Shown here one piece after another: positions 25,954 to 34,733 of a stretch of 64,000 bases of DNA (position 1 is the stretch's first letter; each line of letters begins with the position of its first letter). Source of the DNA: Asticcacaulis sp. AC402 (GTDB lineage Bacteria > Pseudomonadota > Alphaproteobacteria > Caulobacterales > Caulobacteraceae); contig NZ_AWGC01000009.1 of assembly GCF_000495835.1 (NCBI RefSeq), positions 91,838-155,837 of the forward strand, given 5' to 3'. The position numbers and the translations under genes are program-made. The notes beneath the pieces were generated by a model. That model had not been told where the DNA came from. It searched no databases and saw nothing but the letters and a program-made list of their open reading frames with translations.

Positions 25954-26445
25954 TCAAGGCTGCAAAGACGTGATGACGGTCAACACTTCGGTGACATGGT
26001 TCTTGACCCGAACCTTGCGCCATGCATAGCGCACGCAACCTTCGGGATCGACAATGAAGGTAGAACGATCCGTACCAAGATATTTTCGACCATAAAGTGA
26101 TTTCTCCCCCCAGGCGCCCAATGCATTGATAACCGACGTGGTTTCATCTGAAAGCAACGGCATTTTGAGGCCGTACTTTCGGATAAATTTCTCGTGTGAG
26201 GCGAGACCATCTTTGGACAGTCCGAACAATTTCACCCCACGAATCTCGAATTCGGGCAAGGCTGCGGAAAATTCGCAGGCCTCGCGGGTGCAGATTTCCG
26301 TGTCATCGGTCGGGTAGAGAAACAACACGACCCAATGCCCACGGAGGTCCTGCATGCGGACGAGTGTGCCATCCGAGGACGGCAGTTCGAAATCAGGAGC
26401 CGGGTAGGGCGCAAAAGAAGTTGCCAATTGTGACGATTTCGCCAT
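25954..26445 (-). CDS. bcp: Peroxiredoxin of the Bcp/PrxQ type
   Basis: A thiol peroxidase that reduces hydrogen and organic peroxides, recycled by thioredoxin. The thioredoxin fold is complete in 163 residues: APDFELPSSDGTLVRMQDLR, VVLFLYPTDDTEICTREACE, GLSKDGLASHEKFIRKYGL. The peroxidatic Cys is in TEIC and a second Cys follows five residues later (CTREAC), the atypical 2-Cys pattern of PrxQ. The usual PGC before it is EIC here, a small change next to the active site. Cytoplasmic. Monocistronic by spacing, divergent from the AsmA-like gene by about 100 bp. Confidence 0.9.
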   Translation of the reverse strand: MAKSSQLATSFAPYPAPDFELPSSDGTLVRMQDLRGHWVVLFLYPTDDTEICTREACEFSAALPEFEIRGVKLFGLSKDGLASHEKFIRKYGLKMPLLSDETTSVINALGAWGEKSLYGRKYLGTDRSTFIVDPEGCVRYAWRKVRVKNHVTEVLTVITSLQP

Positions 26446-26548
26446 GACATTGCCTCGCTTAACTGTCTAAAGACGAAAATCCCTTATAGAGAGTCATTGC
26501 AACTTAACTGCACTGCTTTGGCGGCGCGCGTCCAGACGAAACACCACA

Positions 26549-29500
26549 TTGCTGCCCCAGCCGGTAAAGAAGATATTCGATATCCTGCACAAACGCCCGC
26601 GGCTGTTCGTTTTCGGCTGGCTGCTGGTGATGTTGACGGTCTTTGCCTGGCGTTTGGCGCAGGGGCCAATCCGCGTTGACGGCATCCGTCCGGTCATTGT
26701 GTCGCGTATCGAAACAGCTTTGCCGGGAACCCATGCGGCGATCAAGCACCTGGACCTGGTCTGGTTCGGCGACGCCCGTGCCGTCGGCTTCCGTTTCGAA
26801 GACGTCGACATTCGCGATACCTCGAACCGCACCATCTTCCGCGCCGCCCGCATGGAAACCGCACTGGCCGCTGACAGCCTGATCCTGGCCCATTTGGCGC
26901 CGGCCCGTCTGACCGCGAGCGACGTCGTCCTGGTCGCCTCCGTCTCGAAGGATGGACGCTATGAGCTGGGTTTCGACGCCCGCGGCAAGCCGGGTCAGGG
27001 ACCGGCCGGACTGGACCGCTTTTTTTACGATCTGACGGGACAGGAAAAACTGGGCCGCCCGATCAGCTTCGCGCGCCAGATTAGTGTCCGCAACGGTCAT
27101 TTGCGGTTGATCCAGGAAGGCTCCGGGCTGGACTGGACGGCGAAGATCACGGCCATCGATTTTTCCAAACTCAGGGGCAGACTGCAAGCGCGTGCCGACC
27201 TGAGCATTGGTGGCGCCGACAGCCGCGCCAGCTTCCAGGCCCAGGCCAACGGCCTTGTTGGGCTTAAACAGGCCAGTATTTCTGCTAATCTCAAACACCT
27301 GGTTCCGGCGCGTGTCTTCCCGTCGGTCGGTATAACGCGCCACCTGTCGTCTATCGATGCACCGGTCAACGGCCTGGCACGCATCGATTACGGCGTTGCC
27401 AAGGGGTTCGAAGGCGCCTGGGTAGATCTCGACGCGGGCGCCGGCCACGTCAAGTTCGGCGGTAACCGTCAGGTCTTCGACAGCGCCCGCATCCGTGCCA
27501 GCTATGCCTCGTCCGATCGCACAGCCCTGTTCCAGACATTCCAGTTGCGTTCGCACCTGCTCGACACTGACTTGTCTGGCAAGGTGATCATTGAGCCGGC
27601 TGATCTCAAAAACAAACGTGACCTGCGCATCACCTTCGATTTTTCCGGGCCGCGCCTGACCGGCCGTCTTGCTGATGACTTCTCGCGCCAGACCTTGACC
27701 GATGCCCATTTCAAGGGCGCCTATATTCCGCGCCAGCGGCGGCTGGAAATCGAAACCGGTAAGGGCTCGCTCAACGGCGCGCCGTTCGAAAGCCAGGGAG
27801 TGGTGTATACGGATGATAAGGGCCGTCTTGGCGCCGACCTGACGGCCCGGATCGATGGCCACTTTACCAAGGACGAGGTCTTCGCCTTCTGGCCGGAAGA
27901 CCTGTCTCCCGGTACCCGCAGCGAACTGATCAAGCGGATTCAGGGCGGTGACTACGCCAATGCCGACTTTGTGCTGAAGGCGCCGCCGGGCCATTTCGAA
28001 CGGGACCAGCTTCAGGACGAGGACTTGCGTCTCGATTTCGACTTCGACGATCTCGGCCTGATGATCGAGGAACGCATGGCACACGCCACAGGCCTGCGCG
28101 GCCACGGCACCCTGCGGGGCAACAGCTTTATGATGAATGTCGACGGCGGTCGGCTGGTCGATGTTGTATTGACCAAGGGCGCGCTGCGGGTGCCCGATTT
28201 CCACGACCAGGCGACGCAGACCACCATCTGGCTGGAGGCGCAAGGCAGCGCTGTTGACATCATCGAAGCGGTCGACCCCCTGGCCGACGGAAGCCTGGCC
28301 GGTGCCGGTCTGACGCGTGAACGGATGCGCGGCCAGGCGACGGTCCGTATCGATATCGCCTTCCCGACGTTCGGTGTCACCGATGACAATTTCGACCTGC
28401 GTTTCGACGGCAAGATCGCCGACGCCGCCCTGACCCAGGCTGCCCTGGGCTGGGATCTGAGCGACGGCGACCTGACCGTAAGCGGTGACCTGATGGCCGA
28501 TCGCATCGTGGTTTCAGGGCAGGCAAAAGTCGGACCCTATGCCGGTGACATTGCCTATAGCACCCATTTCGACGATCCGGGCGCGGCGGTCGATTTCACG
28601 GGCAGCTTCAACGCCGCTCAATTTGGTGGTTCGCCCCGCGTTCCCGTCGCCATAACCGGTCATTTCGCCATGTCAGGCGGCAAGGGCGAGGGGACGGTCG
28701 ACGCTGACATCTTCCGCGGAAACGTGACCTGGGAGGGCGATGAACTGGAAACCGAGCACGGGCGCCCGTCGCATGTCGTTATCGAAGGCGTAACCCTGGG
28801 CACCGGGATGGAGGCTCAGGGTTTGCCGGTGTTCGAACTCCTGAAGCGCGAACTGCCGACGCGCATTTCTCTTCTGCGCTCAGGGGATATCTGGGCTGGC
28901 GAGGTCGACGCCGAGGCCTTGTCCGGCGACATCGCCTATATCGAAGGCGAGCGCCCGCGTCTGGTCTACAAGTCCATCATTACTCCGGATGAGGCCCGCG
29001 AGCTTGGCTATGGCGGGCTGCCGGTATTCAACGAATCGCGTCACCTGACTGTCAATGTGGCCCTGGATGACCAGTCCAAGGAAGCCTTGGTCAAGCTCGA
29101 CGATATCAATGCCGTCCTGGGCTGGTCCGAAGTCGAAGGCAAGGATCAGCTATTGCGCCGTCTAAGAATGACGGTCCGGCCGGAAGACTGGGAAACGCTC
29201 GGCCTGCCTGTGGCCTTCTTTACCCCGATCCGGCCAATTGATGTCACTGCTCTGTGGCAACAGACCGGCGGGCACCTGCGCGGCGAGGTGAGACTCCTTG
29301 GGGAAGTAGTTGATTTCGAGATGTTTTCTCAAGACGCTCGGGCGATCGACGATCCTTATGGTCTGCGCGTCCAGGGGCACGTGACCGACGAGGTGCTGCG
29401 TGTACTGGGCTACAGCCACGATCCCCTCGAGGTTGCCGGAGATGCCACCTTCGTCTTCAGCCTCTACGAAACCCAAGGCCATCCGGCAGCTGTGGTCAAT

Positions 29501-30715
29501 GTTGATGCGATGGGCGCTGCGCTGAGCGTCAAGGCAACCGACTGGGATAAGCCGGTGGGCGAGGCGGCACGGTTTTCGATCTCCATGGACGACAAGGGCG
29601 TAGGCCAGGCCGGCGTCAATCTGTCGCGGATCGTTGGCGCCGGTGACCAGATACGCATAGACGGCCGGGCGTCGTTCGATTCTGAAGGGAAGCTGGAATT
29701 CGCTGATTTTTCTGATCTTTATCTCAGGGATTTCATAGATGTTCGCTACAAGTATTTCGCAAGTGACGCCTCTGACGTGATCTCGATCACCGGACGGCAA
29801 CTGGACTTGAGGCCTTGGTTGAAGGGGGCCGACAAGGACGGTAAGCCGATGGCCGGGTCGGTCCCGGCGCGGGGCGTGACGCGAACCGTCGACGTTCGGC
29901 CGGTTCACATTGTCGTCGACCTGGATCAGGTAAAAATGTCGTCCGAAGGCGCTTTCAGCGGCCTTGCCGCAGATTTGACCTGGGACGGCCGCAGCGGCAT
30001 GACCGGCGAAGGCCGGGCGGTTACGGCGGACGGAAAACCGGTCACCCTGGCGATGGAATCTCAGGGCGCCTATAGCCTCTTTAGTATTGTGACCGAGGAC
30101 CTGGGCAGCGTTATTCGCACCGCGTCAGGTGGGCGGAATGTCTGGGGCGGCGAGGCGGTAATCGAGGGCGCCTACATGGCTGGCCAGATTGACGCAACGC
30201 TGAGAGGTGAGGACATACGCGTCAAGCAGATCCCGGTCATGGCGCAACTGTTGACAGTGGCATCCCTGCAGGGGGTGGCGGATACACTGACCGGCGAGGG
30301 CATAGCCTTCTCGGATTTCGAGTTCCCGATACGTTACCGCGATCATACCTTGTTCATTGATGACGGTTGGGCCGAGGGCGAGGCCATGGGGTTCAGCTTG
30401 CGCGGCACAACCAATTTCGAGGCCAAGACCATGGATTTTCGTGGCACTTTGATACCGGCCTACCGTGTCAACGCCATTTTCGGCGACCTGGGTTCGAATG
30501 GTCTGGGCTTGCTGGGCCTGAAATATGGTTTGGCCGGAACCTATAAGGCGCCAACGCCGATGGTCGATCCTTTGTCGGTCATTATGCCTGGGTTTATCAA
30601 GGTGTGGGAACGCGACCAGATCAAGACAGATCCAATTACGGCTTTGGATCTACCATCGCTCAAGGGCCGCCTTGCCCAAATACGCGAAGAAAACGAAGCA
30701 CGGTCAAAGAATTAG
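26549..30715 (+). CDS. AsmA/YhdP-like giant membrane-anchored protein
   Basis: A 1388-residue protein with one N-terminal membrane segment (about 18-37, LFVFGWLLVMLTVFAWRLAQ) and a long repeating beta-rich periplasmic part. A DUF3971-like middle and an AsmA-like C-terminal region (GEGIAFSDFEFPIRYRDHTL, LRGTTNFEAKTMDFRGTLIP, YRVNAIFGDLG) place it with YhdP and relatives. These form a hydrophobic-groove bridge between inner and outer membranes and are thought to carry phospholipids outward. The frame opens with TTG at 26549; no better start is visible upstream. Codon use looks native. No partner gene is adjacent. Confidence 0.85.
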   Translation: MLPQPVKKIFDILHKRPRLFVFGWLLVMLTVFAWRLAQGPIRVDGIRPVIVSRIETALPGTHAAIKHLDLVWFGDARAVGFRFEDVDIRDTSNRTIFRAARMETALAADSLILAHLAPARLTASDVVLVASVSKDGRYELGFDARGKPGQGPAGLDRFFYDLTGQEKLGRPISFARQISVRNGHLRLIQEGSGLDWTAKITAIDFSKLRGRLQARADLSIGGADSRASFQAQANGLVGLKQASISANLKHLVPARVFPSVGITRHLSSIDAPVNGLARIDYGVAKGFEGAWVDLDAGAGHVKFGGNRQVFDSARIRASYASSDRTALFQTFQLRSHLLDTDLSGKVIIEPADLKNKRDLRITFDFSGPRLTGRLADDFSRQTLTDAHFKGAYIPRQRRLEIETGKGSLNGAPFESQGVVYTDDKGRLGADLTARIDGHFTKDEVFAFWPEDLSPGTRSELIKRIQGGDYANADFVLKAPPGHFERDQLQDEDLRLDFDFDDLGLMIEERMAHATGLRGHGTLRGNSFMMNVDGGRLVDVVLTKGALRVPDFHDQATQTTIWLEAQGSAVDIIEAVDPLADGSLAGAGLTRERMRGQATVRIDIAFPTFGVTDDNFDLRFDGKIADAALTQAALGWDLSDGDLTVSGDLMADRIVVSGQAKVGPYAGDIAYSTHFDDPGAAVDFTGSFNAAQFGGSPRVPVAITGHFAMSGGKGEGTVDADIFRGNVTWEGDELETEHGRPSHVVIEGVTLGTGMEAQGLPVFELLKRELPTRISLLRSGDIWAGEVDAEALSGDIAYIEGERPRLVYKSIITPDEARELGYGGLPVFNESRHLTVNVALDDQSKEALVKLDDINAVLGWSEVEGKDQLLRRLRMTVRPEDWETLGLPVAFFTPIRPIDVTALWQQTGGHLRGEVRLLGEVVDFEMFSQDARAIDDPYGLRVQGHVTDEVLRVLGYSHDPLEVAGDATFVFSLYETQGHPAAVVNVDAMGAALSVKATDWDKPVGEAARFSISMDDKGVGQAGVNLSRIVGAGDQIRIDGRASFDSEGKLEFADFSDLYLRDFIDVRYKYFASDASDVISITGRQLDLRPWLKGADKDGKPMAGSVPARGVTRTVDVRPVHIVVDLDQVKMSSEGAFSGLAADLTWDGRSGMTGEGRAVTADGKPVTLAMESQGAYSLFSIVTEDLGSVIRTASGGRNVWGGEAVIEGAYMAGQIDATLRGEDIRVKQIPVMAQLLTVASLQGVADTLTGEGIAFSDFEFPIRYRDHTLFIDDGWAEGEAMGFSLRGTTNFEAKTMDFRGTLIPAYRVNAIFGDLGSNGLGLLGLKYGLAGTYKAPTPMVDPLSVIMPGFIKVWERDQIKTDPITALDLPSLKGRLAQIREENEARSKN

Positions 30716-31053
30716 AGCTGACAGTTCAGGTACAATGTTTACGATTTTCCCAGGCAGCCAGCCTGGACCGTCTTTGCCGGGTCTGGTTAAACATTAGAGC
30801 TGGACGAGGTTAGCTGGAGCCAAAATGCGGCTCTAATACCAATCCACGATGACCTTGACTCATCGTGGATTGGCAAGGGCGACTGCCCGCCCGAGCTTGT
30901 GCGAGGAGCCATGCGGCGCTTGAGCTAAAAAAAAGCGAATACCAACCGCACCTTATCCGGCAGGATGTGTCAGTCTTTTCGTGGGTTGGTATAAGTCTTT
31001 GTTTTATAGCGTAATTTGTCCGAAAAGTGGCGTCCACTTTATCGGATTGCGCT
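30716..31053. repeat. Gene-free gap packed with three inverted-repeat elements
   Basis: Element 1: a perfect 14-bp inverted repeat, 30839-30852 (CCAATCCACGATGA) with 30860-30873. Element 2: ATACCAACC at 30939-30947 with GGTTGGTAT at 30984-30992. Element 3: 30984-31056, the reverse-oriented copy of the element at 3001-3148 (read on the minus strand, TAGAGCGCAATCCGATAAAG, then CACTTTTCGGACAAATTACG). No gene or terminator T-run is convincing. It lies between the convergent AsmA-like and NAD regulator genes. Confidence 0.8.
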
Positions 31054-31959
31054 CTAAACCCTTGGCAGGCTCAGACCCGATGAGGGGCTGAAACGGAAGC
31101 GGTCGCGGTCGTAGCGGTAAAGTTCCGCCGGGCGGCCGCCGGTATCCTCGCGCAATATGCCCAAAGCCTCAACGAATCCTGTGCGTTCCAGGGCGCGCCT
31201 AAAGTTTTGTTTGTGGAGTTTAACGCCGGTCAGGGCCTCCAGCGATTTTTGCAATTCCAGCAGCGTGAACCGTTCCGACATCAGTTCGAAAATCACTGGC
31301 CGGTATTTTACCTTGCCGCGCAGACGTGACAGAGCCGTTGCCAGGATACGGCGATGGTCAGACGCCATGGGTTCGCCGCTGTGCGGTGGCAGGGCCCCGT
31401 GGCCGGCCTCGGCGATCAGGCCGGCCTCGTACAACAGCTCATAGCGATCGAGGACCCGTTCCTCATTCCAGTTATCGAAGTCGGTCGGCAGCAGGGTCGC
31501 CACACGGCTGCGGCGCAGATCGGTGTCCGCCCAGGCATCCAGGGCCGGGCGCAGGGCATCAAGCGCGGCATTGAGTTCGCCGCTGCGCCAATCCTCCCAT
31601 GGGAAAAAGTGGTGGAACGGCACCCAATCGGCATTGATCCGGCCGGTGAAATCGCCATCCGGCGTCAGGGCCAGGTAGCTGATCGAAATGACCCGGTCAG
31701 CCCCTGCCACGGCCGTGGTCTCGCGGCCTTGGTCGCCAAAACTGTACAACTGCTCGACATAGCCGAGGTCGAAACCGGTCTGGTCGTGAACAAAGGCGCG
31801 CAGGGCGAGGTCGAAGGTCCGGTGGCTTTGCGGGGCGAAGGGACCGGACGGCAGGGCGCGGGCCGCGGCGCTGCCTGCCGGCAGGTTGAGGCACAAGACC
31901 ATGGCCTCGTTGGCCCTGACCGTCACCACGACCGCCGATAACTCTATTGCTAATCCCAT
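31054..31959 (-). CDS. Nudix-related NAD-metabolism transcriptional regulator (NrtR-like)
   Basis: A 301-residue protein with an N-terminal Nudix-like fold (about 1-150) and a C-terminal winged helix (about 220-290: PVIFELMSERFTLLELQKSL, RALERTGFVEAL, GRPAELYRYDRDRFRF). This layout matches NrtR and the alphaproteobacterial "NAD regulator" group, where the Nudix domain senses ADP-ribose or a related NAD product and controls DNA binding. The canonical Nudix catalytic box GX5EX7REUXEEXGU is not visible, so it is probably a sensor and not an enzyme. It follows the HD hydrolase by 4 bp, so the two form an operon. NAD gene targets are inference. Confidence 0.75.
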   Translation of the reverse strand: MGLAIELSAVVVTVRANEAMVLCLNLPAGSAAARALPSGPFAPQSHRTFDLALRAFVHDQTGFDLGYVEQLYSFGDQGRETTAVAGADRVISISYLALTPDGDFTGRINADWVPFHHFFPWEDWRSGELNAALDALRPALDAWADTDLRRSRVATLLPTDFDNWNEERVLDRYELLYEAGLIAEAGHGALPPHSGEPMASDHRRILATALSRLRGKVKYRPVIFELMSERFTLLELQKSLEALTGVKLHKQNFRRALERTGFVEALGILREDTGGRPAELYRYDRDRFRFSPSSGLSLPRV

Positions 31960-31963
31960 GTCG

Positions 31964-32596
31964 TCAGGCCTTCATTTGGCGGATGAGGGCATCGAACCGG
32001 GCCAGAAAGGCCTCGGACGCCGCTTTCGCAGGCAGGGGATCGAGGCGCAGTTTGTAGCCGTCGGGCGGTTCACCGAAATACTGCCGCGCCTCGGTATCGC
32101 CGAACCCGGCTAATTGCGTCGCTTCGAAATAGGCGCAGGCGTGATCGGCCTGCTTGATCAGCCTTTTGACCGCGGCAGGCATAAGGGCCGGAAGGCCGAA
32201 GCGAACATGGATAGCCTGTTCAAGGTGGGCTTCGAAACGCTTGTAATCCAGGCCCAGTGCGTTTTTGAACGGCGAAATCATATCGCCGATAACGTATTCC
32301 GGCGCGTCGTGCAGCAGGGCCATAAGTCGGTGCGGAACGTTGATCTTGGGGTCAATATGACCGCAGATGTCTTCGACGATCAGGCTGTGCTGGGCAACGG
32401 AAAAACCGTGCTCGCCCTGGGTCTGGCCGTTCCATCGCGCCACCCGCGACAGACCCAGAGCAATGTCGTCGATCTCGATATCGATGGCGTGGGGATCCAG
32501 CAGGTCGAGGCGGCGTCCCGACAGCATACGTTGCCAGGCGCGCGGCGCAGTATCGCGAACGGACTTTCTGGCGGTTTGGCGCTGTCGCGTGGACAT
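31964..32596 (-). CDS. HD-domain hydrolase (YfbR-like)
   Basis: A 210-residue metal-dependent phosphohydrolase of the HD superfamily. His in QHSLIVEDI, the HD pair in MALLHDAPEYVIGD and a distal Asp in IKQADHACAYFEA are the metal ligands. The YfbR group acts on deoxynucleoside 5'-monophosphates, but the substrate here is unproven. The ATG at 32596 (MSTRQRQTARKS) is preferred to a frame start at 32686. Its stop is 4 bp before the NAD regulator start, so the two are co-transcribed; a role in nucleotide or NAD turnover is a reasonable guess. It is divergent from the universal stress gene. Confidence 0.82.
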   Translation of the reverse strand: MSTRQRQTARKSVRDTAPRAWQRMLSGRRLDLLDPHAIDIEIDDIALGLSRVARWNGQTQGEHGFSVAQHSLIVEDICGHIDPKINVPHRLMALLHDAPEYVIGDMISPFKNALGLDYKRFEAHLEQAIHVRFGLPALMPAAVKRLIKQADHACAYFEATQLAGFGDTEARQYFGEPPDGYKLRLDPLPAKAASEAFLARFDALIRQMKA

Positions 32597-32704
32597 AAGA
32601 CCCTTCGTGTCATATGGGGATTTTATGGTCAGCCATGTATAGTGCGGGCCTTGACCGCCGTCGCGGTCTGATTCTTGTCTATGCACAAAAAAGCGGAGCC
32701 TTTT

Positions 32705-33529
32705 ATGACCGATTCGAACCGCCAGGCGTGGTCGCGTATCAGCTTACCGGTCAGTGGCGCGGCCACCGAAACCATCGTCCTGGAACTGGGCGCGCAGATC
32801 GCCGCAGCCTTTGCAGCGCGATTGAACGTCTTGTTTGCGCCGCCGGATCCCGCCGAACTGGCACCCTGGCTGGGCGAAGGCTTCATGGGCACCGTCCAGA
32901 TGTCGACGATTGACAGCTTGAAAGTCGCCGCGGAAGAATCCGAGGTGACCGCCCGGTCGCATTTCGATGCCGTTGCCTATGCCGCCAAGACCTTTACCGT
33001 TCTCCATTCGCCGGTTTGGCAGGACCTGGCGCTGGAAACACGCTTGTCGGACCTCGTGGTGTTCGGTGAGACCAGTGCCAAGGGCCAGGGTCTGCTGTCC
33101 GAAGCCTTCCAGCAGGTGTTGATGGAGGAGCGGGCGGGGGTGTTTATCGCCCGCAAGCCGTTCAATCTGGGCGGCACGGCCCTGGTTGCCTGGGACGGCA
33201 AGGAACCGTCGTCGCGCGCCGCGCGACGTGCTGTGCCTCTATTGAAAAAGGCCGGCAAGGTGGTGATTATCGGCGCGCCGGTCGGCGACAGCCCGGCCGA
33301 CCTTCGTCGCCTCGCCGACTATTATGGCGCCCACGGCATTCTGGCGCAAACCGATCCTTTGCCAAAGGGCGATGTCGTCCCCCTGCTGCTTGACGCCAAT
33401 GAACGCCATGGTGCCGATTTCATGGTCGCCGGGGCGTTCGGCCGGTCGCGTCTGCGCGAATTCGCCTTCGGGGGTACAACGCGTGCCCTGTTGCACAACA
33501 CTTTGCTGAACCTTTACATGGCGCATTGA
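32705..33529 (+). CDS. Universal stress protein family
   Basis: A 274-residue cytoplasmic protein with the USP fold, probably two tandem domains. The C-terminal ATP-type motif GAFGRSRLREFAFGGTTRAL fits G-x2-G-x9-G-[ST]. The N-terminal domain lacks this motif and may be structural. The ATG at 32705 (MTDSNRQAW) with an upstream GGAGC site is chosen over the ATG at 32675. USPs bind ATP or AMP and aid survival in stress; no specific function can be given. The next gene starts 31 bp later on the same strand, so the two may share a transcript. Confidence 0.85.
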   Translation: MTDSNRQAWSRISLPVSGAATETIVLELGAQIAAAFAARLNVLFAPPDPAELAPWLGEGFMGTVQMSTIDSLKVAAEESEVTARSHFDAVAYAAKTFTVLHSPVWQDLALETRLSDLVVFGETSAKGQGLLSEAFQQVLMEERAGVFIARKPFNLGGTALVAWDGKEPSSRAARRAVPLLKKAGKVVIIGAPVGDSPADLRRLADYYGAHGILAQTDPLPKGDVVPLLLDANERHGADFMVAGAFGRSRLREFAFGGTTRALLHNTLLNLYMAH

Positions 33530-33560
33530 AAGCCGAAAAGAAGCCAGCTAATTTGGCGTC

Positions 33561-34733
33561 ATGACTGTGCAATCTGATACCACCGAACATGTCCTGAGCG
33601 ACACCATCGCCGATGTAGCGCCGCCACGCCCGGTGTACCGTAACCTGCTGACAGGCGATCCCGTTCCCTGGTTTCATCAGGTCAGCACCAGCCACCCGAA
33701 CTATGCCTTTTCGTCAGTTGGTGGCCGTTATGTCCTGATGGGCTTTTTTGGCACGGCCGGCGACCCTGTGGTGCAAAATGCCCTGGCGGCGATCATGGCT
33801 AATCGTGGCCTGTTTGACGATGCCAAGATCTGTTTTTTCGGTGTCAGCGTCGATCCCCAGGACCGCGAGCAGGAACGGCTGAAGGAATACATGCCGGGCC
33901 AGCGCCATTTCTGGGACTTCGACGGCAATGTATCGCGCCTGTATGGCGCCCTGCCGACCTCGGGCCCTTTGGCGTATCGCCGGTTCTGGCTGCTGTTGGA
34001 CCCGACCCTGCGCGTTCTGAAGGTCTTTCCGATTATGGAGGACGGCAGCAACCTGGCCACCCTGTTTGCGGTTATCGAGTCTCTGCCGCCGCCGGAGCGT
34101 TTTGCCGGAGTCGAAATCATGGCGCCGGTCCTCTACCTGCCCCGCGTCTTCGAACCAGAATTCTGCCGCAAGCTGATCAGCATCTATGAGGACGGCGACC
34201 ACGAAGAAAGTGGCGTCATGCGCGAGATTGACGGCGTCACCAAGCCCGTTCACGACCATAGTTTCAAACGCCGCCGCGATGTCACCATCGAGGATCGTGA
34301 ACTGATCAAGCAGCTTCAGGCGCGGGTCATACGCCGTATCGTCCCAGAGGTGAAGAAGATCCACAACTTCGACGCAACGCGCATGGAGCGCTACATTATC
34401 GGCTGCTACACCGAAGAGGACGGGGGCCATTTTCGTCCCCACCGCGACAATGTCACCAAGGGCACGGCGCATCGCCGCTTTGCCGTGACGATCAATCTCA
34501 ACGAAGACTTCGAGGGCGGAGAACTCAGTTTTCCGGAATATGGTCCGCGCAGCTTCAAGCCGCCGGTCGGTGGCGCCGTCGTCTTCTCATGCGCCCTGCT
34601 GCACGCTGTGTCGAAAATCACCAGGGGCCGGCGTTACGCCTTCCTGCCATTCTTGTACGATGATGCCGCGGCCAAGGCGCGCGAGGCCAACAATGCTTAT
34701 CTTGATCCTGATATGGAACCCTACAAGGCCTGA
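33561..34733 (+). CDS. Cysteine-less peroxiredoxin-like domain fused to a 2OG-Fe(II) oxygenase
   Basis: A 390-residue two-domain protein. Residues about 30-175 have an AhpC/TSA thioredoxin fold (YVLMGFFGTAGDP, FFGVSVDPQD, HFWDFDGNVSRLYGA, RFWLLLDPTLRVLK), but the loop that normally carries the peroxidatic Cys is GTAGDPVVQNA, with no Cys. Residues about 190-380 are a prolyl-4-hydroxylase-like oxygenase: iron ligands His294 and Asp296 in HFRPHRDNV and His348 in LLHAVSKI, with Arg in ITRGRRYAF for 2-oxoglutarate. So the oxygenase looks active and the peroxiredoxin half looks like a binding or sensing module. Its substrate is unknown. Its 3' end overlaps the convergent glycosyltransferase gene by 13 bp. 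Confidence 0.85.
   Translation: MTVQSDTTEHVLSDTIADVAPPRPVYRNLLTGDPVPWFHQVSTSHPNYAFSSVGGRYVLMGFFGTAGDPVVQNALAAIMANRGLFDDAKICFFGVSVDPQDREQERLKEYMPGQRHFWDFDGNVSRLYGALPTSGPLAYRRFWLLLDPTLRVLKVFPIMEDGSNLATLFAVIESLPPPERFAGVEIMAPVLYLPRVFEPEFCRKLISIYEDGDHEESGVMREIDGVTKPVHDHSFKRRRDVTIEDRELIKQLQARVIRRIVPEVKKIHNFDATRMERYIIGCYTEEDGGHFRPHRDNVTKGTAHRRFAVTINLNEDFEGGELSFPEYGPRSFKPPVGGAVVFSCALLHAVSKITRGRRYAFLPFLYDDAAAKAREANNAYLDPDMEPYKA

Noticed and set aside
26504..28243. 579-codon frame on the minus strand
   Set aside because: It is fully antisense to the AsmA/YhdP-like gene, has no domain, and its composition is that of a shadow of a GC-rich gene.
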